Shown piece after piece: positions 17,223-24,922 of a DNA stretch of 64,000 nucleotides. The position numbers and the translations under genes are program-made. The stretch comes from PLOWO2-12-38-17 sp963709355 (lineage in GTDB: Bacteria > Planctomycetota > Brocadiia > Brocadiales > Brocadiaceae): positions 1,364,001-1,428,000 of the forward strand of contig CAVPVY010000005.1 in assembly GCA_963709355.1 (NCBI GenBank), read 5' to 3'. How positions within the stretch are numbered: the stretch's first letter is position 1; every line of letters begins with the position of its first letter. The notes below the pieces were generated by a model. The model made no database searches. It saw only the letters and a list, made by a program, of their open reading frames with translations, and was not told the DNA's origin.

Positions 17223-18477
17223 TGGAGGCCGTCGTCTTGAAGGCAGTGTAAAAATAAATGGTTCAAAAAATGCAGCATTGCCTATTATGGCTGCTTGTTT
17301 ACTACTAAACGGGCCTTCAATAATAAAAGGAATACCAAATATCGTTGATATTCGTACCCTATTAGAAATTCTGGAAAATCTTGGAGGAAAAGTAAACAGG
17401 CTTAATGGAGGCACTCTTGAAATAATCTTCAGGGATGGTGAAAATGAAGACAACTACACAGCACCTTACGAACTTGTCAGAAAGATGAGGGCGTCAATAT
17501 GCGTGCTTGGTCCTTTATTAAGCAAAAGACACAAGGCAAAGGTTTCTTATCCGGGAGGATGTGTTATTGGCGAACGCCCAATTGACTTGCATATAAAAGG
17601 GCTCAAGGCGTTAGGCGCACATATAGAGACTACCGAAGGCTATATAAATGCATCTGCAGATATTTTAAAAGGAACTGTAATTTCATTAAAAAGTAAATAT
17701 GGCTCCACAGTTCTTGGAACATGTAATGTAATGTCTGCGGCAGTGCTTGCTGAAGGTACGACAATAATTGAAGATGCCGCTTGTGAACCTGAGGTGAAAG
17801 ACCTTGCCAACTTCTTAAATAAGGCAGGAGCTAAAATCAGCGGTATAGGTGAAAGTAGACTAACAATTGAAGGTGTCAGGGAATTACGTGGCATAGAATA
17901 TGAAATCATTCCAGACAGAATTGAGGCTGGAACTTTTATGATTGCTGGCGCAATCACAAGGGGCAATATTTTGTTAGAAAATGTAATAGCTGAACATCTC
18001 ACCTCTGTAATTGATAAATTAAGAGAAATAGGTGTTGAAATAAATACTGATTCTAACACCGCAAGAATCAAAGGGAATAAACTATATCACCCTGTAAATA
18101 TCACAACAATGCCTTATCCTGGTATGCCAACTGATATGCAGGCACAATTTATGGCATTATTATGCACCATAGAAGGGAAGAGTATTATCACTGAAAATAT
18201 TTTCCCTGATAGATTTATTCATGCAGCTGAATTACGAAGAATGGGAGCCGATATCACTGTAGAAGGCGCCTGCGCAATTATAAGAGGTGCGCCTTCTCTA
18301 TCAGGTACCCATGTAATGGTATCTGACTTACGTGCAGGTGCTGGTCTTGTACTTACCGGACTGGTAGCAAATGGAACCACCCATGTACATCGCATATATC
18401 ATCTTGACAGAGGATATGAAAAATTCGAAGACCGTTTAGCCAGTCTTGGTGCAACTATAATACGAACATCAGAATAA
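17203..18477 (+). CDS. murA: UDP-N-acetylglucosamine 1-carboxyvinyltransferase
   Basis: The ATG at 17203 is preceded by tggaggat and gives 424 residues, normal for MurA, starting MDKIVIDGGRRLEGSVKING. The enzyme transfers enolpyruvate from PEP to UDP-GlcNAc, the first committed peptidoglycan step. The catalytic cysteine is Cys120 in PGGCVIGERPIDLHI, the fosfomycin target. Other motifs: NGSKNAALPIM, RAGAGLVLTG and HLDRGYEKFEDRLASLGA. It follows prmC in a usual rpmE-prfA-prmC-murA order; little recognisable sequence follows for 300 bp. Confidence 0.95.
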   Translation: MDKIVIDGGRRLEGSVKINGSKNAALPIMAACLLLNGPSIIKGIPNIVDIRTLLEILENLGGKVNRLNGGTLEIIFRDGENEDNYTAPYELVRKMRASICVLGPLLSKRHKAKVSYPGGCVIGERPIDLHIKGLKALGAHIETTEGYINASADILKGTVISLKSKYGSTVLGTCNVMSAAVLAEGTTIIEDAACEPEVKDLANFLNKAGAKISGIGESRLTIEGVRELRGIEYEIIPDRIEAGTFMIAGAITRGNILLENVIAEHLTSVIDKLREIGVEINTDSNTARIKGNKLYHPVNITTMPYPGMPTDMQAQFMALLCTIEGKSIITENIFPDRFIHAAELRRMGADITVEGACAIIRGAPSLSGTHVMVSDLRAGAGLVLTGLVANGTTHVHRIYHLDRGYEKFEDRLASLGATIIRTSE

Positions 18478-18789
18478 TATTTTGTTCGCCCCAATACCTA
18501 CCATTTTTACCAAATACTTTTCTTTTAAATTACCTAACATATATATTCTATGTGCCCTGAATATATCGACTCAGTAGTTCAGGTTTTATATGAAGTATAA
18601 TTGCTATTAAAATATAATTTGAAGCTAGGTTTACAAATTATAGATCACGCTCTTACAACAAAATATTAACAAACACAAGATGCCAACTTAAGAATATTTC
18701 TTCCTTTAATTATGCTTGCAAGTCACATTGTTTTAATTATTTAGAATATAACCCCTACCAATACAATAATCACAAATAATACTTTAAAC

Positions 18790-19158
18790 TCGATTGGAAA
18801 TATTTATTTGATGCTGTTGGTGATCTAATAAGTATACCTGACACTAATTTTAATATTGTCTATGCAAATAAAACAGTTGCAAATAGATTTAATATGGATA
18901 TAGAAAATATTACAGTAAAAAAGTGTTACAAAATATTTCACGGCACCAGTGAACCATTGCTAACATTTTCTCATACCACGACTTTTAAAACAAAGAGCCA
19001 GTGTAGTGTTAAAATTGATGACCTCCACATGAAAAGAAAATTCCATTTATGCCTTCCCTTATTTTGATGATACTGGCAATTTAACTCGTTCAGTCCGCAT
19101 TGCTAAAAACATAACAACCATTAAATACATTGAAATTCTACTTAAGCAGAGTGAGTAA
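18790..19158 (+). pseudogene. PAS-domain protein remnant
   Basis: Direct translation gives LFDAVGDLISIPDTNFNIVY, then ANKTVANRFNMDIENITVKK and CYKIFHGTSEP. After a TGA and one frameshift near 19060 it resumes with FDDTGNLTRSVRIAKNITTI. This is a PAS sensor domain of the kind followed by histidine kinase or regulator modules, but no kinase follows and no start codon with a ribosome site is evident. Stops and the frame change mark it as decayed. Confidence 0.65.
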
Positions 19159-19242
19159 AAGTATAGTTTATTATCTTAAAATATACCAAATGCGGTCTGG
19201 ACAGAAGATTAAAGAAACAATATCATTTTTATAAGTAAATTA

Positions 19243-19905
19243 ATGATTATTAACAGAATTATAATCATATTACTGAATAGTGTCGGTGCAGGAGCTTTAC
19301 CAGAAGCGCATCTATATGGCGATGAATCAAGCAACATACTCTGAAACATTACTGATAATCAAGATGGACTACATCTACCCGATCTTGAATGTATGGGCAT
19401 AGGGAAGACTATACCGATTAAAGGTGTCTCTGCCACGATAAAACCTGCATGCTTTTCTGGAAAAATGTCTGAAGGCAAAGACACAACTACCTGCCACTGG
19501 GAGATTATGGGTATTATAACACCAGAACCTTTCCCTGTTTATTCTAATTGTTTTCCAAAAGAGATTATAAATACATTTGTCAAAATAATTGTGAAGCAAA
19601 TCCTAGGAAACAAACCTGCCTCCGGAACTGGAATTATAAAAGAATTTGGAAAAGAATATTTAATGTAAAGATTCCCGATAGTATACACTTTCGCCGATAG
19701 TATATTCCAAATTGCAGTATGCTAATATATCATTCGTGTTGATGAATTGCATAAGATGTTTGAATGCACTCGCGAAATATTAACAGGTAAGCATTAGGCA
19801 TTCGTAGTAATTTTGCAGATGTTAAAGTCACTATAACCGAAATGCTGGAACTCAAACCAATAATATGCGGCAATAGTTTTTATAAGGATATGAATCTCAA
19901 GTATA
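19243..19905 (+). pseudogene. deoB: decayed phosphopentomutase
   Basis: The ATG at 19243 opens IIILLNSVGAGALPEAHLYG, the DeoB N-terminus in which the metal-binding Asp (usually LDSVGIG) is now Asn. An in-frame TGA follows SNIL. The frame then carries GKDTTTCHWEIMGIITPEPF and LGNKPASGTGIIKEFGKEYL to a TAA at 19668. Later frames give IVYTFADSIFQIA, TREILTG and, from 19812, FADVKVTITEMLEL...GNSF, the DeoB C-terminus. About 150 residues between the last two pieces are deleted. Phosphopentomutase interconverts ribose-1- and ribose-5-phosphate in nucleoside salvage; this copy cannot make it. Confidence 0.85.
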
Positions 19906-20310
19906 TACTTAAAATTTAAACAGCTTGTCTTTACAACATTATTGTGTTTTAAACTTGTCATTGGTTTTATAAATAATCCGTTTCATTTCAGATACGTAAT
20001 TTTAAAAATTGATTTTTACGAATCATTCATTAGAATATGTTTATATTACAAATTTATAATCAATAGTAAAGTAGCCAGACAACCAATATATTTCTGTAAT
20101 TTTAACAATCTGTCCTGTATTAATCTAAACGGTTGCGTATTTTTTGCAGATAAAATGCCGTCAGATGAATTATAAATATCTATATATTATTTCCCATTTA
20201 TAAAATTCACAGCTATCTACAGTTATATAATTTCTAATTATCAAATATTTACGAGTAATTTTAACCAGCTATATCAAAGGCTATATTAAATTTTAATTTA
20301 CCTATGCAGT
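19906..20310. other. AT-rich intergenic stretch, nothing recognised
   Basis: Very AT-rich DNA between the deoB remnant and the ptsN-like gene. A 77-codon frame at 19942-20175 has no recognisable similarity and no ribosome site. It may be further decayed DNA. Confidence 0.4.
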
Positions 20311-20325
20311 AAAAGAGGTACTGAA

Positions 20326-20784
20326 TTGAAAATATCTGAAGTATTATCTAAGGAACGCATAATTATAAACGTAGACTGGGAAAATAAGCATGCTGTTTTA
20401 GATAATTTAGTAAAAGTATTTAAAACCTCTGATAAAATTACAGACGAAACTGACCTTTTAAAAAAGGTAATAGAACGAGAAAAAATTAAAAGCACAGGAA
20501 TTGGAGGTGGCATAGGAATACCACATGCACAATCGCCCTGCGTAAAAGACGTCGTTGCCTGTTTATGTACTTCAAAACAAGGGATAGATTTTGATGCTGT
20601 AGATGGGAAACCGGTTAATCTTGTTTTTTTTATCGTTACTAGCGAAAAAATGAACAATGTATATCTTGGTCTTCTAAGCCGCTTTGCACGTTTGCTAATA
20701 GACGAATCATTCAAACAAAAAATTATTAATTCCAACTCACCAGACGAAATCCTTAATCTCATATCTGAAAAAGAAAAAGATTAA
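20326..20784 (+). CDS. ptsN: PTS EIIA-like nitrogen regulatory protein
   Basis: The 152-residue protein belongs to the fructose/mannitol EIIA family: MKISEVLSKERIIINV, the phosphorylated His in GGIGIPHAQSPCVKD, and LVFFIVTSEKMNNVYLGLLSRFARLL. Such PtsN-type proteins regulate nitrogen, potassium or carbon metabolism rather than transporting sugar; no EIIB or EIIC is nearby. The start is TTG, preceded by aaagaggta at good spacing. The next gene (CNNM/CBS) follows by 38 bp and is probably co-transcribed. Confidence 0.85.
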   Translation: MKISEVLSKERIIINVDWENKHAVLDNLVKVFKTSDKITDETDLLKKVIEREKIKSTGIGGGIGIPHAQSPCVKDVVACLCTSKQGIDFDAVDGKPVNLVFFIVTSEKMNNVYLGLLSRFARLLIDESFKQKIINSNSPDEILNLISEKEKD

Positions 20785-20822
20785 AATAAACTAACTAAAA
20801 TGAGTTGGATGGAATTTTCATT

Positions 20823-21842
20823 ATGGGCTCAATACACTTTTCAAACACAACAATCATTTTCATGCTATTTCTGTTTTTTGTTCTTCTCTTTGTATCCGCC
20901 TTTTTTTCAATGACTGAAACATCTCTCTTCTCGTTGAACAAGGTTCGTCTTGATTTTTTAATCAAACAAAAAAACAAAAAAGCCGCATCTATATATAATA
21001 TTATTAACGAACCGGACAAACTCCTCGGCACCATCCTTACTGGTAACAATATTGTTAACACTATTATATCAACAATAGGCACAACTATAGCCATTTTCTA
21101 TCTGCACGAATGGGGTGTTATTCTGGCTCCGTTTATTGTTGCACTGGTTCTCCTCTTATTTAGTGAGACGTTTCCTAAGGTGCTTGCGACTCAGTTCCCA
21201 GAACAATTGTCCATGTTGATTATAAGACCGTATGAATGTATCCGCTTTATTCTATCGCCTATAGTCTCTCTAATCACTTATATTACTTATCTGTTATTTA
21301 ATTTATTTGGAATAAATATTGAATATAAAAAGACGATCTTCAGCCGTGATGAAGTAAAACATATTATCAAGGCAAGCGGAGAAACAGGGGTACTGGTTGA
21401 AGAAGAACATAAATTATTGCATAAAGTATTTGAATATAATGACAAACTAGCCAAAGAAATAATGGTTCCGAGAAACAAGATTGTGGCAATAAACGCAGAT
21501 ACTAATCGTGATGAAATAACCAGGATTGTTACAGAAGAAGGTCATACACGTTATCCTGTATACAGATATTCTCTTGATAATGTTATTGGAATTATACATG
21601 CAAAGGCAATAGTAAACATGCTTATAAACAATCCTCTTTTTATCCTCGAAGACCTGATAATGCAACCATATTTCGTTAGTGAGGATATGAAAATAAGCCA
21701 GATTCTTACAGAATTTCAACAAAAAGGTATACACATTGCTATCGTTAAGGATACACACGATACAGTTTCTGGCCTTATTCAGATAAAAGATATATTGAGG
21801 GTAATCTTCGGTGAACTAAAGGAAAAGGCATTTCCAGAATAA
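20823..21842 (+). CDS. CNNM-domain / CBS-pair membrane protein (hemolysin-like)
   Basis: From the ATG at 20823 (after ggatgg) the protein has 339 residues. It has a four-helix CNNM membrane domain (about 1-185; FFSMTETSLFSLNKVRLDFL) followed by a CBS pair (MVPRNKIVAINAD, then YFVSEDMKISQILTEFQ). The family (CorC/TlyC/YtfL-like) is linked to Mg2+ or Co2+ export. The usual C-terminal CorC_HlyC domain is missing, so this is a short variant. A TTG 18 bp upstream is an alternative start. Confidence 0.85.
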   Translation: MGSIHFSNTTIIFMLFLFFVLLFVSAFFSMTETSLFSLNKVRLDFLIKQKNKKAASIYNIINEPDKLLGTILTGNNIVNTIISTIGTTIAIFYLHEWGVILAPFIVALVLLLFSETFPKVLATQFPEQLSMLIIRPYECIRFILSPIVSLITYITYLLFNLFGINIEYKKTIFSRDEVKHIIKASGETGVLVEEEHKLLHKVFEYNDKLAKEIMVPRNKIVAINADTNRDEITRIVTEEGHTRYPVYRYSLDNVIGIIHAKAIVNMLINNPLFILEDLIMQPYFVSEDMKISQILTEFQQKGIHIAIVKDTHDTVSGLIQIKDILRVIFGELKEKAFPE

Positions 21843-21872
21843 CAAATATACAATGTTAACAACCATTTACAA

Positions 21873-21906
21873 AATGTAGGGGCAAACGGCTGTTCGCCCC
21901 TACATT
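21873..21906. repeat. dispersed-type inverted repeat / possible terminator
   Basis: AATGTAGGGGC and GCCCCTACATT form an 11-bp perfect stem around a short loop containing AAACGGCTGTTC. It lies between the CNNM gene and the rlmI-like gene. This TGTAGGGGCG-type palindrome is a widespread dispersed repeat in bacterial intergenic DNA. It ends only 12 bp before the next ATG, so it may also reduce its translation. Confidence 0.65.
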
Positions 21907-21917
21907 TATTTAATATC

Positions 21918-23111
21918 ATGCAACTACCAATCATCTCACTAAAAGCAATAAGAAACTCCCTCCACCCATGGATATTCAATAGAATGATAAGGCATCCTCA
22001 AAAACGTATCAAGTCAGGCACCCTTGTCGAAGTTGTTTCTAAAGAAGGCAATTTTATTGGAAGAGGCATCTATAATCACAAAAGCAATATTGGTATCCGT
22101 CTCTTAACTGAAAACCCATCCGAACACTTAAACTGTGAATTCTTCTTTAATAAAATTAAACAAGCCAAGATACTTCGTGAAGAAATTCTGAAAATTCAAA
22201 AGACCTCAAATTCATATCGTCTGATTCATGGAGAAGCAGACGGATTATCCGGTTTGATTATTGATAAATTTGCAGATGTCTTTGTTATAGAACCATACTC
22301 GGCAGGATATATTAACATAATTGACTGGATTGTATCTTCGCTAAACGCTCTTTATCCTGATAGTCAAATCACAGTACGCCCTGATGAACGAATCGCTTTG
22401 AAAGAAGGCACCGACTTTTCAAAAATAGCCATTAATTACCAATGCCCTGATTTTGTTGAAATAAAGGAAAATAACATAATAATGAAGGTAAATCTAAAGA
22501 CAGGACATAAAACAGGATTTTTTCTTGACCAGCGTGAGAACCGCTTAAGACTTTTACAGTACTGCGAAGGGAAGAACGTGCTCGACTGTTTTTGTTATAC
22601 AGGGGGATTTGCAATCTCTGCTATGCTGGCGGGCGCAAAAACAGCCACGGGTATTGACCTTGATGAAAAAGCGCTTGAGACCGCGCATGAAAATGCTAAA
22701 CTAAATGCAGTAAATATATCATTCATACACGTTAATGTATTTGATTATTTTAGAAAGATGATAGGTGAAAATAAAAAGGCAGATGTCGTAATCCTTGATC
22801 CTGCCAAACTTGCTGGATGTACTGATGAGTTAACACGGGCGCACCGTACATATGGAGACATTAACAAACTCGGTATGCAAGTTATAAAACCCGGTGGAAT
22901 TTTATTAACATGCTCCTGCTCAGGACTTGTCTCAGAACGCGATTTCCTTTCAATATTATCACGTTCTGCTGCTGAGGCAGGGATTGTACTACAAATTTTC
23001 AAGATTTCAGGTGCGTCATCAGACCACCCATTTTCTACTATTTTTCCGGAAGGCCGCTATCTCAAGGCAGTATTTGCCAGAGTATTCCCTTTCACAAAAA
23101 AAGTATTTTAA
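21918..23111 (+). CDS. rlmI: class I rRNA (cytosine-C5) methyltransferase, RlmI/RlmK family
   Basis: The 397 residues comprise an N-terminal PUA domain (RHPQKRIKSGTLVEVVSKEG), a central domain and a C-terminal SAM methyltransferase fold with NVLDCFCYTGGFAISAMLAGA, TGIDLDEKALETAHENA, VVILDPAKLAG and LTCSCSG, the last carrying the catalytic Cys. E. coli RlmI makes m5C1962 in 23S rRNA. No Shine-Dalgarno is obvious. The gene converges with the ampG-like gene, their ends overlapping by 4 bp. Confidence 0.88.
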   Translation: MQLPIISLKAIRNSLHPWIFNRMIRHPQKRIKSGTLVEVVSKEGNFIGRGIYNHKSNIGIRLLTENPSEHLNCEFFFNKIKQAKILREEILKIQKTSNSYRLIHGEADGLSGLIIDKFADVFVIEPYSAGYINIIDWIVSSLNALYPDSQITVRPDERIALKEGTDFSKIAINYQCPDFVEIKENNIIMKVNLKTGHKTGFFLDQRENRLRLLQYCEGKNVLDCFCYTGGFAISAMLAGAKTATGIDLDEKALETAHENAKLNAVNISFIHVNVFDYFRKMIGENKKADVVILDPAKLAGCTDELTRAHRTYGDINKLGMQVIKPGGILLTCSCSGLVSERDFLSILSRSAAEAGIVLQIFKISGASSDHPFSTIFPEGRYLKAVFARVFPFTKKVF

Positions 23112-24343
23112 TTTAACGAAACTGACCCCTCCTGCCATACTCTGTAACGAACGAGAAAAACTAGTCCCGGAATGGCAGCAAAGGCACAAAATACAAAAAA
23201 ATAAACCCACCCTAGTTTTTCAGCCAGAAACCCTGCGGGTGATGCAATAATAACCCGCGGAATACCCATTAGACTGCTTAAAAGCGCGTATTGTGTTGCA
23301 GTAAATCTTTTGTTACAAAGGGTTGCCATGAATGCTATAAATGCAGAAGCGCCCATACCGCTTGTCAAATTCTCAAATGTAACCGTAGCTACAAGTATAT
23401 TGTAATAAGCGCCTACTGAAACAAGCGCTGAAAAAAACAGCGTCGAAACCGCCTGTAGAATCCCAAATATCCATAATGCGTTAAAAAGCCCAATTCTTAT
23501 GATTAAAATTCCTCCGGCAAGCCCTCCCACAATTAATGCAATTATGCCAAATGTCTTTGCTATAATGGCTAAATCAGTCTTGGAAAACCCTATCTTTAGA
23601 ATAAAAGGTGTCGTCATGTTCGCCGCCATGACATCGCCAATTTTGTAAAGAATGATAAATGCCAGAATTTCATAAGCACCCCTCCTTTTAAAATATTCAG
23701 TAAATGGTTCTATAACAGACTCGCGAAGTGATTGCGGCGGAATAATTTGTTCATCGGGATTTGGTCCTAAAAATGCGGTAATCATTCCTATAAAAAGCGA
23801 ACCTGCAAGCAGCAGATAAACGTAATTCCATGGAATCCTATCTGCCAGAAACAATGCGAATGCCCCTGAAATAAGCATACCAATGCGGTATCCGTTAGAT
23901 GACATGGAAGCGCCCAAACCCAATTCTTCGTCTGGCAGGAGTTCTCTTCGATACGCATCTATAACAACATCCTGACTTGCGCTGAAAAATGTTACAAAGA
24001 CAGCAAGTATAGCCACAGTCCACGGGGATTCGGCAGGTCTTACCAGATAAAATGCCCCGATGGCAATCATAAGAAGAATCTGGGAAATGAGCATCCATCC
24101 ACGCCGCCTTCCCATGAATGGAGGCACATATCTATCGAGAAAGGGCGACCATAGGAACTTGACCGTGTATGGAATTCCAACTAATGAGAATAGCCCAATC
24201 ACTGCGAGGTTGACTTTTTCATCGGTCATCCACGCCTGAAGCGTGGAACCTGTGACCAAAAGGGGAATACCAGAGCTTATGCCTAGGAAGAACGTAACCA
24301 GCATCCGCCAGCTGAAGATAACACTTAAGATAGGAACTTGCAT
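23108..24343 (-). CDS. ampG: AmpG-like muropeptide MFS permease
   Basis: The 411-residue polytopic protein (about 12 helices) matches AmpG: FFLGISSGIPLLVTGSTLQAW near the start, SLVGIPYTVKFLWSPFLDRY, GRRRGWMLISQ and SQDVVIDAYRRELL. AmpG imports GlcNAc-anhydroMurNAc peptides from the periplasm for cell wall recycling, using the proton gradient. The length is in the lower range for the family. Transcribed leftward, away from the CRISPR array, with 245 bp between its start and the first repeat. Confidence 0.88.
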   Translation of the reverse strand: MQVPILSVIFSWRMLVTFFLGISSGIPLLVTGSTLQAWMTDEKVNLAVIGLFSLVGIPYTVKFLWSPFLDRYVPPFMGRRRGWMLISQILLMIAIGAFYLVRPAESPWTVAILAVFVTFFSASQDVVIDAYRRELLPDEELGLGASMSSNGYRIGMLISGAFALFLADRIPWNYVYLLLAGSLFIGMITAFLGPNPDEQIIPPQSLRESVIEPFTEYFKRRGAYEILAFIILYKIGDVMAANMTTPFILKIGFSKTDLAIIAKTFGIIALIVGGLAGGILIIRIGLFNALWIFGILQAVSTLFFSALVSVGAYYNILVATVTFENLTSGMGASAFIAFMATLCNKRFTATQYALLSSLMGIPRVIIASPAGFLAEKLGWVYFFVFCAFAAIPGLVFLVRYRVWQEGSVSLN

Positions 24344-24440
24344 AATTTAAAATTAGACATTAGGCAACTTTCTTACGCTACTTAGGCAACATGTAGATTC
24401 ACATTTGAAACCTGTCTCTACCATATAGACTTTTTAGCTA

Positions 24441-24462
24441 GTTCAATCGTCCTCGATTGAAC
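24441..24462. repeat. perfect hairpin between ampG and the CRISPR array
   Basis: GTTCAATCG-TCCT-CGATTGAAC is a perfect 9-bp stem with a 4-nt loop, 127 bp left of the first CRISPR repeat. No T-run follows in either direction. It could be part of a small RNA such as a tracrRNA, but no anti-repeat to the CRISPR repeat was seen beside it. Confidence 0.55.
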
Positions 24463-24588
24463 CGAAACATTTGTTATGATTACGTTTCACGGCACGAGTT
24501 TAAACCCTGGGATACTATTAAAATTCTGGTCCTGTCAAACATGAGCATCAACAACAGCCTAACCAACATCTAAGAAGCAATCAACCAC

Positions 24589-24844
24589 ATCCCAATCCTT
24601 TTTCTTTCAGAACATGCCCTGCAACAGGGAAAAACAATACGTATTGGCAGGCATGAAAGAGTCCCAATCCTTTTTTTTTCAGAACATGCCCTGCAACCAT
24701 AAAAGTAGTGCCTCCCTGCAAGTATGCACCTGCAGTCCCAATCCTTTTTCTTTCAGAACATGCCCTGCAACCTCGTTAATGGGATGCTCCTATCTCCAAA
24801 ATAGATGGTCCCAATCCTTTTTCTTTCAGAACATGCCCTGCAAC
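24589..24844. CRISPR. small CRISPR array: 4 repeats, 3 spacers
   Basis: Four 37-bp direct repeats lie at 24589-24625, 24661-24697, 24735-24771 and 24808-24844. On the plus strand each runs from GTCCCAATCC through TTCTTTCAGAA to ATGCCCTGCAAC. Copies 3 and 4 are identical, copy 1 has A for the first G, and copy 2 has one C-to-T change in the T-rich run. The three spacers are 35, 37 and 36 bp and unrelated to each other. The repeat contains a short stem TTCT-TTC-AGAA. Transcription direction is unresolved: the variant first copy hints that the old end is on the left and the leader on the right, whereas a repeat ending in TGCAAC before the spacer resembles repeats of small type V effectors read rightward. 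No cas1/cas2 is nearby. Confidence 0.93.
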
Positions 24845-24878
24845 CGCTAAATCGGAGTAAACCCTTAAAGAAACAAGA

Positions 24879-24905
24879 AAACACCTCTTTTTACAAAAGA
24901 TGTTT
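24879..24905 (-). terminator. hairpin between effector stop and array
   Basis: On the minus strand AAACATCTTTT pairs with AAAAGAGGTGTTT (11 pairs including G-T), followed by TTCTTGTTTC. It sits 18 bp past the effector stop codon and could terminate its mRNA before the array. The T-run is interrupted, so it may be weak. Confidence 0.45.
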
Positions 24906-24922
24906 CTGGTATTTTTCTCAGG

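Noticed and set aside
19942..20175. 77-codon plus-strand frame before ptsN
   Set aside because: Low-complexity AT-rich translation, no ribosome site and no recognisable motif.
24614..24850. A 78-codon plus-strand frame with the repeated peptide SQSFFFQNMPCN
   Set aside because: It is only the CRISPR repeats read as codons; the repeat-plus-spacer periodicity explains it.
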